Positions 16,884-25,241 of a stretch of DNA of 64,000 nt are shown here, piece after piece (position 1 is the first letter of the stretch; every line of letters starts with the position of its first letter). Source of the DNA: Frateuria_A sp035943815 (GTDB lineage Bacteria > Pseudomonadota > Gammaproteobacteria > Xanthomonadales > Rhodanobacteraceae); the NCBI RefSeq assembly GCF_035943815.1, contig NZ_DASZBU010000019.1, positions 186,001 to 250,000 of the forward strand, written 5' to 3'. A model generated the notes under the pieces. It did no database searches. It was not told where the DNA came from and saw nothing but the letters and a program-made list of their open reading frames with translations. A program made the position numbers and the translations under genes.

Positions 16884-17792
16884 ATGTCCGGCCACGCCAA
16901 TTCGCTCAAGGCGATCTTCCTCGCGCTCGGCGCCAACTTCTCGATCTTCCTCGCCAAGCTGGTGGCCGCGCTCCTGACCGGCTCGGGCGCAATGCTGGCG
17001 GAGGCGGTGCATTCGCTGGCCGATTGCGGCAACCAGGGGCTGTTGCTGCTGGGCATGCGCCAGTCCAAGCGGCCGCCCTCGGACGAGTACCCGCTGGGCT
17101 GGGGCCGCGCGCTGTACTTCTGGTCGTTCCTGGTGGCGATTCTGCTGTTCAGCGTGGGCGGCATGTTCTCGGTCTACGAGGGCGTGCACAAGCTCAGCCA
17201 CCCCGAACCGCTGAAGTGGCCGTGGCTGGCGCTTGGCGTGCTGGCCTTCGGCATCGTCGCCGAAGGCATCTCGATGCGCGGCTGCATGCATGAGGTCGAC
17301 AAGGCGCGCGGCGAGCAGAACCTGTGGACATGGTTCCGTCAGACTCGCTCCAGCGAACTCTTGGTGATCTTCGGCGAGGACCTGGCAGCGCTGATCGGCC
17401 TGTGCCTGGCCGCGCTGGCGGTGGGCGCGACCATGCTCACCGGCAACCTGGTGTTCGACGCGATGGGTACCGTCGCGATCGGCGCGCTGCTGGTGATGGT
17501 TGCGGTGGCGCTGGCGATCGAGGTGAAGGCGCTGCTGATCGGGCAGGGCGTCGAGCCGCGGCGCCGGGCCGAACTGCAGGCCTTCCTGCACAACCGACCG
17601 GAGGTGGCGCAGGTGCTCAATCTGATTACCCTGCAGATGGGCGCCGACGTGATGGTGTCGATCAAGGCCAGGATGGAACCGTGCGCCAGCGACCGCGCGC
17701 TGATCGAGGCCATCAACGTCGTCGAGCGGGCGATGAAGGCGCAGTTCCCGGAAGTCCGCTGGAGCTTCTTCGAGCCGGATCTGACGGATTAG
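16884..17792 (+). CDS. Cation diffusion facilitator family transporter
   Basis: 302-aa membrane protein of the CDF family, divalent-metal/proton antiporters. Six hydrophobic segments are visible. The first metal-site helix carries AEAVHSLADCGNQ (H-S-x-x-D pattern) and TM5 carries LVIFGEDLAALIG (E-D in place of the usual H-D pair). A C-terminal cytoplasmic domain starts near residue 220. The E-D variant marks a CDF subgroup whose metal is not predictable by eye. It follows the Slp gene after 69 bp but is probably transcribed separately. Confidence 0.85.
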   Translation: MSGHANSLKAIFLALGANFSIFLAKLVAALLTGSGAMLAEAVHSLADCGNQGLLLLGMRQSKRPPSDEYPLGWGRALYFWSFLVAILLFSVGGMFSVYEGVHKLSHPEPLKWPWLALGVLAFGIVAEGISMRGCMHEVDKARGEQNLWTWFRQTRSSELLVIFGEDLAALIGLCLAALAVGATMLTGNLVFDAMGTVAIGALLVMVAVALAIEVKALLIGQGVEPRRRAELQAFLHNRPEVAQVLNLITLQMGADVMVSIKARMEPCASDRALIEAINVVERAMKAQFPEVRWSFFEPDLTD

Positions 17793-17897
17793 CTCGATCT
17801 TCTTCGTTTCCCTTCCCGGAAGAGGATTGAGGTGTGGGGCCGGGGCTCGCGGGAAACCGCATCAGACCCGCGCTTCGGTCTAAACATCCCGCAAAAA

Positions 17898-17944
17898 AAG
17901 TCCCCCTCACTCCAGCCCTTTCCCCGAAGGGGAGCGGGAGCCAG
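17898..17944. repeat. Intergenic palindromic repeat of xanthomonad type
   Basis: The stretch contains CCCCGAAGGGG flanked by CCCTCACTCC and GCGGGAGCC and preceded by seven A on the plus strand. It resembles the short C/G-rich hairpin repeats frequent between genes of Xanthomonadales. Read on the minus strand, the hairpin is followed after some bases by seven T, so it could also act as a weak terminator. Confidence 0.4.
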
Positions 17945-17975
17945 ACTTGGCTCCGCCTGACCATTCGCGCCAGCG

Positions 17976-17981
17976 TAGAAT
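17976..17981 (+). promoter_or_regulatory. -10 box (TAGAAT) of lpxO
   Basis: TAGAAT ends 27 bases before the lpxO ATG, predicting a ~20-nt leader with no Shine-Dalgarno. It belongs to the recurrent (C/T)AGAAT boxes described in the findings. Confidence 0.4.
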
Positions 17982-18008
17982 GAACCGCCCCAGCCGCGAC
18001 CCGGTCCC

Positions 18009-18947
18009 ATGATCCTCACCCCCCGCCTGATCGTCCTGCTGCTGCTCCTGCTGTTCGCGTTCTGCGTGCTGCTGGTGCACCTGCGCGGACGGGCGCGGCT
18101 GCGGTTCGACCGCCAGCTGGTCGACCACTCGGCGATCTTCGCGCCATACAACCTGATGATGTACGCATTCTCCGCGGTACCGGCACGTCCGATCCTGGAC
18201 CGTCGCGGCTTCCCGCAGCTGGACCTGTTGCAGGCCAACTGGCAGACCATCCGCGAGGAAGCCCTGCACCTGTTCGACGAGGGTTACATCCGCGCCGCCG
18301 AGAAGCACAACGACGCCAGCTTCAACAGCTTCTTCAAGCAGGGCTGGAAGCGCTTTTACCTGAAGTGGTACGGCGAGCCGCTCGCCTCGGCCGAAGCGCT
18401 ATGCCCGAGAACGGTGGAACTGCTCCGGGCAATCCCCAGCATCAAGGCGGCGATGTTCGCCACGCTGGCGCCGCACAGCAAGCTCAACCCGCACCGCGAT
18501 CCGTTCGCCGGCTCCCTGCGCTACCACCTGGGCCTGATCACGCCCAACTCGCGCGACTGCCGCATCTTCGTCGACGGCGAGGAACATGCCTGGGGCGACG
18601 GCAAAGACGTGGTGTTCGACGAGACCTACGTCCACTGGGTGGAGAACAACACCGACCAGACCCGCGTGATCCTGTTCGCCGACGTCGAGCGCCCGCTGCG
18701 CACGCGCTGGATGAGCGCGCTCAACCATCGCGTCGGCGCGTTCATGGGCCGCATCACCGCCTCCCCCAACGCCGACAGCGAGAAGGTCGGCTTCGTCAAC
18801 CGCATGTTCGCGCTCAACCAGCGTGGGCGCGAGCGCAGCAAGGCCTTCAAGCGGCGCCACCCCAAGCTGTTCCGGGGCTTGAAGTACGCCGGCATCGTGC
18901 TGCTGATCTGGCTGGTGTTCCTGGCGCCCTGGCCGCTGGTGCGCTGA
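18009..18947 (+). CDS. lpxO: LpxO-like lipid A 2-hydroxylase (aspartyl/asparaginyl beta-hydroxylase family)
   Basis: 312-aa Fe(II)/2-oxoglutarate-dependent dioxygenase-like protein. It has an N-terminal membrane helix (~8-25), a C-terminal membrane helix (~290-308) and a catalytic domain between. The iron-binding H-R-D is in LNPHRDPFAGSLRYHLGL, with the distal His in DETYVHWVENNT. LpxO adds a 2-hydroxyl group to the secondary fatty acid of lipid A at the inner membrane. Overall length and both membrane segments match LpxO. The gene is monocistronic and immediately upstream of the ECF41 promoter. Confidence 0.85.
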   Translation: MILTPRLIVLLLLLLFAFCVLLVHLRGRARLRFDRQLVDHSAIFAPYNLMMYAFSAVPARPILDRRGFPQLDLLQANWQTIREEALHLFDEGYIRAAEKHNDASFNSFFKQGWKRFYLKWYGEPLASAEALCPRTVELLRAIPSIKAAMFATLAPHSKLNPHRDPFAGSLRYHLGLITPNSRDCRIFVDGEEHAWGDGKDVVFDETYVHWVENNTDQTRVILFADVERPLRTRWMSALNHRVGAFMGRITASPNADSEKVGFVNRMFALNQRGRERSKAFKRRHPKLFRGLKYAGIVLLIWLVFLAPWPLVR

Positions 18948-18952
18948 AGGCC

Positions 18953-18979
18953 GGTCACATTCCGCGCCGGCCGCGCGTC
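18953..18979 (+). promoter_or_regulatory. Candidate ECF41-type promoter
   Basis: GGTCACA-N16-CGTC lies 27 bp upstream of the ECF41 sigma gene. The known ECF41 consensus is TGTCACA with a 16-18 bp spacer and CGTC, so ten of eleven positions match. It begins six bases after the lpxO stop. It implies that the sigma factor activates its own operon with the downstream AhpD-like gene. Confidence 0.65.
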
Positions 18980-19006
18980 CTGGCCGTATCCCACCGGAGA
19001 ACGTCC

Positions 19007-19909
19007 ATGGATGCCCAGACCGCCCTCTTCCAGCGACATCGCCCACGCCTGTTCGGGCTGGCCTATCGCATGCTTGGCACGCCGGCCGATGCCGAAGACG
19101 TTTTACACGACGCCTGGCTGCGCTGGCACGCGCAGGACACCGCCGCACTGGACGATCCCGAGGCCTGGCTGGTCACCGTGACCACGCGCCTGGCGCTGGA
19201 CCGCCTGCGCCGCGCCAAGTCCGAGCGAGCGCACTACACCGGCCCCTGGCTGCCCGAACCGCTGGTGCCGGATGCAGAACGTCCCGAGGACGAGCTCGAG
19301 CGTGGCGAAACGATCACCCTGTCCTTCCTGCTGCTGCTCGAACGGCTGAGCCCGGACGAGCGCGCGGCCTTTCTGCTGAACGAGGTGTTCGACTACAGCC
19401 ATGCCGAGGCCGCCGCGATCCTCGGCATCCATGAGGACGCCTGCCGCCAGCGCGTGCACCGCGCGAGGACCCGCCTGCGCGAAGGGCGGCCACGCTTCAG
19501 CGTGGATGGGCCGACCAGGCAACGCATGCTGCGGCGCTTCATAGAGGCAATGAAGCAGCCGGACCTGGAATCGCTGCGCGCGCTGTTTGCCGAAGACGCG
19601 ATCGCCATTTCCGATGGCGGCGGCATCGTGCGGGCCGTCCTGCGCCCCTTGCAGGGTGCCGACCGGCTGGCCCGTCTCTACACGCAGATCGCCACCCGCT
19701 TCTACTCGCGACCCGACGTGCGTCTCACCATCGTGGAGCTCAACGGCGAACCCGTACTGCTGTCCTGGATCGGCGACACGCTGGCCAGCGCGACCTGGAT
19801 CGAATGCGAAGGCGACCACATCACCGCCACGCTTGCCTTGCGCCACCCCGGCAAGCTGGCCCGCCTGGCGGCGGTCACGAAAAGCAGGGCCCTGGCGTCC
19901 TTGCATTGA
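19007..19909 (+). CDS. ECF41 family RNA polymerase sigma factor with SnoaL-like C-terminal domain
   Basis: 300-aa extracytoplasmic-function sigma factor. Sigma-2 covers ~1-75 (FQRHRPRLFGLAYRMLG, AEDVLHDAWLRW) and sigma-4 ~110-165 (LSPDERAAFLLNEVFDYSHAEAAAILGI). A ~130-aa SnoaL-like extension follows, with the DGGG motif (ISDGGGIV) and a late HPGKL in place of the usual N-P-D-K-L. In ECF41 factors this domain replaces an anti-sigma factor and controls activity from within. GGAGA precedes ATG 19007. It is followed by an AhpD/carboxymuconolactone-decarboxylase gene, the conserved ECF41 neighbour. Confidence 0.9.
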   Translation: MDAQTALFQRHRPRLFGLAYRMLGTPADAEDVLHDAWLRWHAQDTAALDDPEAWLVTVTTRLALDRLRRAKSERAHYTGPWLPEPLVPDAERPEDELERGETITLSFLLLLERLSPDERAAFLLNEVFDYSHAEAAAILGIHEDACRQRVHRARTRLREGRPRFSVDGPTRQRMLRRFIEAMKQPDLESLRALFAEDAIAISDGGGIVRAVLRPLQGADRLARLYTQIATRFYSRPDVRLTIVELNGEPVLLSWIGDTLASATWIECEGDHITATLALRHPGKLARLAAVTKSRALASLH

Positions 19910-19950
19910 ACGGCCCGCTGCGGGCCGCCCTTCAATCCGAGGAGTCCGCC

Positions 19951-20412
19951 ATGTCCCGTTTCGCCATCCAACGCCACTACCGCTCGATGATGCCGCTGGT
20001 CGAACTCGGCAAGCAGATCCACGCCGCCGGCCGCCTGGAGCCGCGCCTGATGGACCTGGTCCTCATGCGCGTCTCGCAGATCAACGGCTGCGCCTACTGC
20101 CTGGACATGCACAGCAAGGATGCCCGCGCCGCCGGGGAAACCGAGCAGCGCCTGTACGTGCTGCCGGCCTGGCGCGAGACCACGCTGTTCAGCGAGCGCG
20201 AGCGCATCGCCCTGGCCTGGGCCGAGGAGCTGACCGAGCTGAACTCGCACGAGGCGGTATCGGACGCGCTCTACGAAAGGGCGCGGCAGCATTTCGACGA
20301 GGAATCGCTGGTCGACCTGACCCTGCTGGTGGTGACGATCAACAGCTGGAACCGCATCAACATTGCCGCCCGCACGATCGGCGGGAGCTACAAGCCCGGC
20401 CAGCACGGCTGA
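19951..20412 (+). CDS. AhpD-like carboxymuconolactone decarboxylase family protein (ECF41 partner)
   Basis: 153-aa protein with the AhpD-type redox motif C-A-Y-C-x3-H (INGCAYCLDMHSKDA, about residues 43-57) and the following E-x-x-L-x-x-L-P-A-W region. CMD-family partners of ECF41 sigma factors are thought to act in redox or detoxification chemistry; substrates are unknown. GAGGAG upstream of ATG 19951 is a strong ribosome-binding site. The 41-bp gap to the sigma gene suggests one operon under the GGTCACA-CGTC promoter. Confidence 0.9.
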   Translation: MSRFAIQRHYRSMMPLVELGKQIHAAGRLEPRLMDLVLMRVSQINGCAYCLDMHSKDARAAGETEQRLYVLPAWRETTLFSERERIALAWAEELTELNSHEAVSDALYERARQHFDEESLVDLTLLVVTINSWNRINIAARTIGGSYKPGQHG

Positions 20413-20544
20413 GCCTGCCGAGCGCTGCAGCCCGAACCGGTCCTGCCGGATCGCACGTCCGGCGCGTCCGTTCCGGCCGGACCGGGCGCCTTCCCCAGGC
20501 TGCACGGCCATCCTGCCCTCCTCGTCACATGCGAGGAGGACGCC

Positions 20545-20745
20545 ATGCATCAACCCACGTCCATGCGCTGGCAACGGCCGGCCGCCGTGCTGCTCGTCTC
20601 GCTGTTCTTCGCGGCGAGCCGGTCGGGCATTCGGGACGCCGCGGAGCGCGGCCGCACCATGCCAGCGGCCGGGCTGGCGCCCAGAAAGTCGAAGGCCGCG
20701 GGGGATGCCGCGGCCTTCGATGGAACCATGAAGCGGGATCGTGGG
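20545..20745 (+). pseudogene. Possible truncated gene start (DoxX-like?)
   Basis: A strong GAGGAGG ribosome-binding site precedes ATG 20545. The first codons give a membrane-type segment (PAAVLLVSLFFAAS) and then a stretch ending M-P-A-A-G-L-A-P, which loosely recalls the start of DoxX proteins. The rest of the frame is antisense to the isocitrate dehydrogenase gene. It lies downstream of the ECF41 pair and may be a decayed third member. The family assignment is weak. Confidence 0.25.
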
Positions 20746-20747
20746 CC

Positions 20748-21761
20748 TCAGCCCTTCACGCGCTTGGCGATCGCCTCGCCGAAGCTCTGCGTGTTGCCCC
20801 GGCCGCCCAGGTCCGGCGTGACCCGGTCATGGTCGTTGGCCATGGTGTCGCGGATGGCGTTGCGCAGGCGAGTGCCCTTATCGACCATCCCCAGGTGATC
20901 GAGCATGTCGGCCGCCGCCAGCAGCAGCGCGCAGGGGTTGGCGATGCCCTTGCCGGCGATGTCCGGCGCCGAACCGTGGACCGCTTCGAAAATGGCCGCG
21001 TGCTCGCCGATGTTGTCGCCCGGGGCCAGGCCCAGGCCCCCGACCAGTCCGGCGCACAGGTCCGACAGGATGTCGCCGAACAGGTTGGTGGTCACGATCA
21101 CGTCGAACTGCTCGGGCTTCATCACCAGCTGCATGCAGGTGTTGTCCACGATCATCTCGTTGAACTCGATCTGCGGGTATTCCTTGGCGATCTCGCGCGC
21201 CACGTTCAGGAACATGCCCGAAGCGGTCTTGATGATGTTGGCCTTGTGCACCGCCGTGACCTTCTTGCGGCCCTTCCTGACCGCCATCTCGAAGGCGTAG
21301 CGCACGATGCGCGCGCTGCCCTTGCGGGTCACGCGCACCATCGAGGTGGCGATCTCGCCGTCCTCGGACACGCTCTGGCCTTCGGCGAGATAGGCGCCCT
21401 CGGTGTTCTCGCGCACGGTGATGATGTCGATGTTCTCGTAGCGCGCCTTGGTGCCCGGAAAGCTGGTCGCCGGGCGCACGTTGGCGTACAAGTCGAAATG
21501 ACGGCGCAGGGTCACGTTGACCGAGGTAAAACCGCCGCCGATCGGCGTGGTCAGCGGGCCCTTCAGAGCGATCCTGTGCTCGGCGATCTTTTCCAGCGTC
21601 GCCTTGGGCAGCAGATCGCCGTGCTTCTCCAGCGCCACCATGCCGGCGTCGACGTAGTCGTAGGTGAGGCCGCAATCCAGCGCATCGAGCACGCGCAGGG
21701 TGGCGGTCATGATTTCCGGGCCGATGCCGTCACCCGGAATCACGGCGATGGTGTTGCTCAT
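20748..21761 (-). CDS. icd: NAD-type isocitrate dehydrogenase (isocitrate/isopropylmalate dehydrogenase family)
   Basis: 337-aa decarboxylating dehydrogenase. Substrate-loop TSVNVTLRRHFDLYANVRP, RENTEGAY, the catalytic lysine/tyrosine regions (VHKANIIK) and the metal-binding D-I-L-S-D are present. The cofactor-loop region EAVHGSAPDIAGKGIANP suits NAD rather than NADP. This short (~335 aa) NAD-dependent type fits xanthomonad isocitrate dehydrogenases; isopropylmalate or homoisocitrate dehydrogenase are less likely alternatives. GAGGAG precedes ATG 21761. Single gene, transcribed away from the glutaredoxin pair. Confidence 0.82.
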   Translation of the reverse strand: MSNTIAVIPGDGIGPEIMTATLRVLDALDCGLTYDYVDAGMVALEKHGDLLPKATLEKIAEHRIALKGPLTTPIGGGFTSVNVTLRRHFDLYANVRPATSFPGTKARYENIDIITVRENTEGAYLAEGQSVSEDGEIATSMVRVTRKGSARIVRYAFEMAVRKGRKKVTAVHKANIIKTASGMFLNVAREIAKEYPQIEFNEMIVDNTCMQLVMKPEQFDVIVTTNLFGDILSDLCAGLVGGLGLAPGDNIGEHAAIFEAVHGSAPDIAGKGIANPCALLLAAADMLDHLGMVDKGTRLRNAIRDTMANDHDRVTPDLGGRGNTQSFGEAIAKRVKG

Positions 21762-21941
21762 GGGAAGCTCCTCGAGGACAGGTCGCGGGCACGCGGCGGG
21801 GATTGCGCGCGCCAAAGAGTCCCATTATCGCCGATGCAGGCCCGTGCCCGCAGCACGCGGCACCCACCGGCGCGTTGCAAATCCTCGCACGGAGCGTTGC
21901 GTTTCTTCGCAGCGCCCGGCGCCGAGCCGTACCCCGATGAC

Positions 21942-21963
21942 GGCGCCGGCTCGCGCCGGCGCC
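21942..21963 (-). terminator. GC-rich hairpin after the AhpD-like gene
   Basis: GGCGCCGGC, a four-base loop and GCCGGCGCC form a perfect 9-bp stem directly downstream of the gene ending at 21970. There is no U tract, so intrinsic termination is uncertain; it may stabilise the mRNA 3' end. Confidence 0.4.
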
Positions 21964-21969
21964 GCGGAT

Positions 21970-22365
21970 TCAGGCGTGGTCTGCGCAGGCGGTGCCGGCG
22001 GCGACGCCGCCTTCGAGCTGGTCCAGGAAATCGACCGCGCGGCGCAGGTGCGGGATCACGATCGATCCGCCGACCACCAGCCCCACGCTGAAGGTCTCGA
22101 AGAATTCCTCGCGGGTGACGCCGGCGTCCTTGCACTGAGCCACGTGGTAGGCGATGCAATCGTCGCAGCGCAGTACCATCGAGGCGACCAGGCCCAGCAG
22201 TTCCTTGGTCTTCACGTCGAGCGCGCCGGGCTTGTAGGTCTGCGTGTCCAGCGCGAAGAAGCGACGCACCACCTGGTTGTCCTCGGCCAGAATGCGCTCG
22301 TTCATGCGCTGGCGGAACGCGGTGAACTCCGCCACGCGGTCCTTGCTCTGGTCGGCGCCGCTCAT
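21970..22365 (-). CDS. AhpD-like carboxymuconolactone decarboxylase family protein
   Basis: 131-aa protein with the family core LVASMVLRCDDCIAYHVAQCKDAG. The C-D-D-C-x3-H motif is the AhpD-type redox site, and the C-terminal VGLVVGGSIVIPHLRRAVDFL helix is typical of the group. It overlaps the glutaredoxin stop by four bases (ATGA), so the two are translationally coupled. The pairing of a dithiol CMD protein with a CPYC glutaredoxin suggests a shared peroxide or thiol-redox role (inference). Confidence 0.88.
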   Translation of the reverse strand: MSGADQSKDRVAEFTAFRQRMNERILAEDNQVVRRFFALDTQTYKPGALDVKTKELLGLVASMVLRCDDCIAYHVAQCKDAGVTREEFFETFSVGLVVGGSIVIPHLRRAVDFLDQLEGGVAAGTACADHA

Positions 22366-22625
22366 GCGGCTTCGTCCAGCAGTTGCTTGAGCTTGCCGCT
22401 GCGGTCGGCGGCGACCAGGTCGTCGTAGCCGCCCACGTGCCGGTCGTTGATGAAGATCTGCGGCACGGTGCGGCGCCCGCCGCTGCGCTGGAGCATCAGC
22501 TCCCGCTGCGCCGGGTCGGCATCCACGCGCACCTCGCTCCACTCAAGCCCCTTGGACTTGAGCAGGTTCTTGGCGGCCACGCAGTACGGGCACACGGCCG
22601 TGGAATAGACCTCGATCTTGGGCAT
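22362..22625 (-). CDS. grxC: Glutaredoxin 3
   Basis: 87-aa dithiol glutaredoxin with the C-P-Y-C active site at residues 12-15, the cis-proline motif T-V-P-Q-I-F-I, and the glutathione-binding G-G-Y-D-D-L. Length is normal. It reduces protein disulfides with glutathione in the cytoplasm. The open frame extends upstream, but ATG 22625 fits the family start. It is the first gene of a two-gene operon with the AhpD-like protein. Confidence 0.95.
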   Translation of the reverse strand: MPKIEVYSTAVCPYCVAAKNLLKSKGLEWSEVRVDADPAQRELMLQRSGGRRTVPQIFINDRHVGGYDDLVAADRSGKLKQLLDEAA

Positions 22626-22753
22626 TGCGGATGCTCCGGCAACTGGAAAACTGACCACCCCAGATGGGGTACGCGGCGGACGTTTGCAAGCCGACGGACA
22701 ATGAACCGACGACGCCGCGGATGGTCTTTGAGTTGATGTATTGTCGCCCACCT

Positions 22754-24370
22754 ATGGCCATGGCACCACGACGCTTCGTCCCCCGCCTGCTGACAACGCT
22801 GATCTGCGCCTGCCTCGCCTTCGGCGCCGGCGCGCAGGAGGACATCCGCCTGCCCGATCTGGGCAGCTCGGCCGATTCGCTGATCTCGCCGCAGGACGCC
22901 AGGGACTACGGCGCCGCCATGCTGCGGCAGATGCGCTCGCTGGACATGGTGGTGGACGACCCGCTGCTGGACGACTACCTCAACGATCTGGGCTACCGGC
23001 TGGTGGCCGGCAGCGACAAGCCCAAGGACCACTTCACCTTCGTCATCGTGAAGGACCCGGAGATCAACGCCTTCGCCGCACCGGGCGGCTACATCGCGGT
23101 GAACTCCGGCCTGATCGCGATCACCCGCAGCGAAAGCGAGCTGGCCGGCGTGATCGCCCACGAGATCGGCCACATCACGCAGAACCACCTGCAGCGCGCC
23201 TTCGAGGATTCGAAAAAGGACGCTCCGCTGATGGCGCTGGTGCTGCTGGGCGCAATCGCCGCGGGCGCCGGCTCGCACAGCGGCGATTCGCCGATAGCCG
23301 TCTTGGCGGCCGGCCAGGGCCTGATCGCGCAGAAATCGATCAATTTCACCCGCAAGGATGAGATCGAGGCCGACCGCGTGGGGATCCAGACGCTGGCCAA
23401 TGCCGGCTTCGACCCCACCGCCATGGCCAGCTTCTTCGAGCGCATGCAGGACACCCTGCGCGCCGGCGCCGGCGGCACCGACGTGCCCGAACTGCTGCAG
23501 ACTCATCCGGTGACGCTCTCGCGCATCAGCGACGCCAAATCGCGTGCCGGCGCCCTTGTCGCTCAGCAGAAGATGCGCCCGAGCGGCTCCACCCTGGTGC
23601 GCAGCCAATGGGAAAAGACCACTGCGCCGATCGCCTACGTGAAGGACCCCACCGTGCTCTCCATCGCCGCGCCCAAGAGCGGCCTGGATACCTACGCGCT
23701 GATGCGCGAGCGCACCCGCGTACTGGCCGGCGACGCCCCTAAGCTGGTCCAATACTACGGCGCCAGCTTCAAGATGCCCGGCTTCGACACGCCGGCCAAC
23801 CGCTACGGCTACGCGCTGGCACTGACCCGCGCCGGCTCAGGTACGCAGGCGATCGGCCAGCTTCAGCCGCTGCTGGCCGCGCATCCGGACAGCCTCGTGC
23901 TCGGACTGGCGATGGCGGACGCACAGTTGCAGGCCGGCCAGCGCGCCGACGCACTCTCCCGCTACGCGCGCCTCAACGGGCGCTCGCCGCGCAACCGCGC
24001 GGTGGCACTGGCCTACGCCAAGGCGCTGACCGCCGGCGGGGACACCGCCCAGGCCACCGCCGCCGCATCCTTGTTGCGCCCTCTGCTGGACGACGCCGAC
24101 GAGCCGGACGTCTATATGAGCTACGCGCGCGCGAGCGACAAGGCCGGCGACCACGTCCGCGCCGGCGAGGCCTTTGCCGATGCCAGTTACCTGTCCGGCC
24201 GGCCGTTCGACGCCATGGAACAGTTGAAGCGCCTGCTCAAGCGCGAGGACCTGGACTACTACGCCCGGGCACGCATCCAGGCCCGCATCGCCGAGCTCAC
24301 TCCGCTGGTGCTTGAGCTGCGCAAGCGCAAGATCCAGACCGTCGACAACCCGGACGGGCGAAGCCAGTAA
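22754..24370 (+). CDS. M48 family metalloprotease with TPR region (BepA/YfgC-like)
   Basis: 538-aa periplasmic protein with a signal peptide (cleavage near FGAGAQ) and the zinc protease motif H-E-I-G-H in AGVIAHEIGHITQNH. A third ligand glutamate is in DEIEADRVGIQTL. The C-terminal ~220 residues form helical TPR-like repeats (repeated A-x-A-x-x-x-G-x-x-x-x-A patterns). BepA acts as protease and chaperone in outer-membrane protein (LptD) assembly. The protein is ~50 aa longer than E. coli BepA. Start chosen at 22754, from which the signal peptide begins. It is divergent from grxC. Confidence 0.88.
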   Translation: MAMAPRRFVPRLLTTLICACLAFGAGAQEDIRLPDLGSSADSLISPQDARDYGAAMLRQMRSLDMVVDDPLLDDYLNDLGYRLVAGSDKPKDHFTFVIVKDPEINAFAAPGGYIAVNSGLIAITRSESELAGVIAHEIGHITQNHLQRAFEDSKKDAPLMALVLLGAIAAGAGSHSGDSPIAVLAAGQGLIAQKSINFTRKDEIEADRVGIQTLANAGFDPTAMASFFERMQDTLRAGAGGTDVPELLQTHPVTLSRISDAKSRAGALVAQQKMRPSGSTLVRSQWEKTTAPIAYVKDPTVLSIAAPKSGLDTYALMRERTRVLAGDAPKLVQYYGASFKMPGFDTPANRYGYALALTRAGSGTQAIGQLQPLLAAHPDSLVLGLAMADAQLQAGQRADALSRYARLNGRSPRNRAVALAYAKALTAGGDTAQATAAASLLRPLLDDADEPDVYMSYARASDKAGDHVRAGEAFADASYLSGRPFDAMEQLKRLLKREDLDYYARARIQARIAELTPLVLELRKRKIQTVDNPDGRSQ

Positions 24371-24537
24371 CCTCGATTCGGGTCCCCCGCGGCGCGAGGG
24401 AAGGTGCCAGCAGGCGGCGCGCCCTTGGGCGAGATGTCGACGGCCCGTCGCGAGAAGGCCGGCTTTCGCACGGCATGTCATCCCCGCGTAACATTGCCCC
24501 ATTGCAATACGCCCGTCACAGGCCAGGCCCAAACCGC

Positions 24538-25227
24538 GTGCACAAGCGCATCCTCATCGTCGAAGACGAAGCCTCGATCCGCGACATGGTCGCCTTCGCC
24601 CTGCGCAAGGCCGACATGGAGGCGGTCGCGGCGGCCGACGCCCGCGCCGCCCAGATTGCCATCGCCGAACAGGTGCCCGACCTGATCCTGCTGGACTGGA
24701 TGCTGCCCGGCACGAGCGGGTTGGACCTGGCCCGGCGACTGCGCAAGGAAGAGCTGAGCCGTGAAATCCCCATCATCATGCTCACCGCGCGCGGCGAGGA
24801 GATGGACCGGGTCAACGGCCTCGAAGCGGGCGTCGACGACTACGTGGTCAAGCCGTTCTCCACCCGCGAGCTGATCGCGCGGATCAAGGCGGTGCTGAGG
24901 CGCAGCCAGGGCGACGACGGCAGCGGCATGGTGGAGCTTGGCGGGCTGCGCATCGATGGGCCGGCGCACCGTGTGTTCGCCGGCGAGGAACCGGTGCCGA
25001 TCGGCCCCACCGAATACCGCCTGCTTTACTTCTTCATGACCCATGCCGAGCGCGTGTACACCCGCGCGCAGCTGCTCGACCATGTCTGGGGCGGCAGCGT
25101 GTACGTGGAGGAACGCACGGTCGACGTGCACATCCGCCGCCTGCGCAAGACGCTGGAGCCCTGGCAGCTCGATGCGATGGTGCAGACCGTGCGCGGATCG
25201 GGCTATCGTTTCTCGGCCAACGTCTGA
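24538..25227 (+). CDS. phoB: Phosphate regulon response regulator PhoB
   Basis: 229-aa OmpR-type regulator. The receiver domain starts KRILIVEDE; the phosphoacceptor Asp is in LILLDWMLPG and the switch Lys in VVKPFS. The winged-helix DNA-binding domain ends YVEERTVDVHIRRLRKTL and GSGYRFS. GTG 24538 gives the PhoB-like N-terminus; an ATG at 24475 would add 21 unrelated residues. It activates Pho-regulon genes on phosphate starvation. The phoR frame begins 14 bp after the stop. A partial Pho-box-like TGTCAT at 24476-24481 is too weak to call. Confidence 0.92.
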   Translation: MHKRILIVEDEASIRDMVAFALRKADMEAVAAADARAAQIAIAEQVPDLILLDWMLPGTSGLDLARRLRKEELSREIPIIMLTARGEEMDRVNGLEAGVDDYVVKPFSTRELIARIKAVLRRSQGDDGSGMVELGGLRIDGPAHRVFAGEEPVPIGPTEYRLLYFFMTHAERVYTRAQLLDHVWGGSVYVEERTVDVHIRRLRKTLEPWQLDAMVQTVRGSGYRFSANV

Positions 25228-25241
25228 GGCCCGACTCGACG

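Noticed and set aside
24471..24520. Pho box upstream of phoB
   Set aside because: TGTCAT at 24476 and CGTCACA near 24514 are present but the 11-bp repeat spacing of a Pho box is not met; too weak to annotate.
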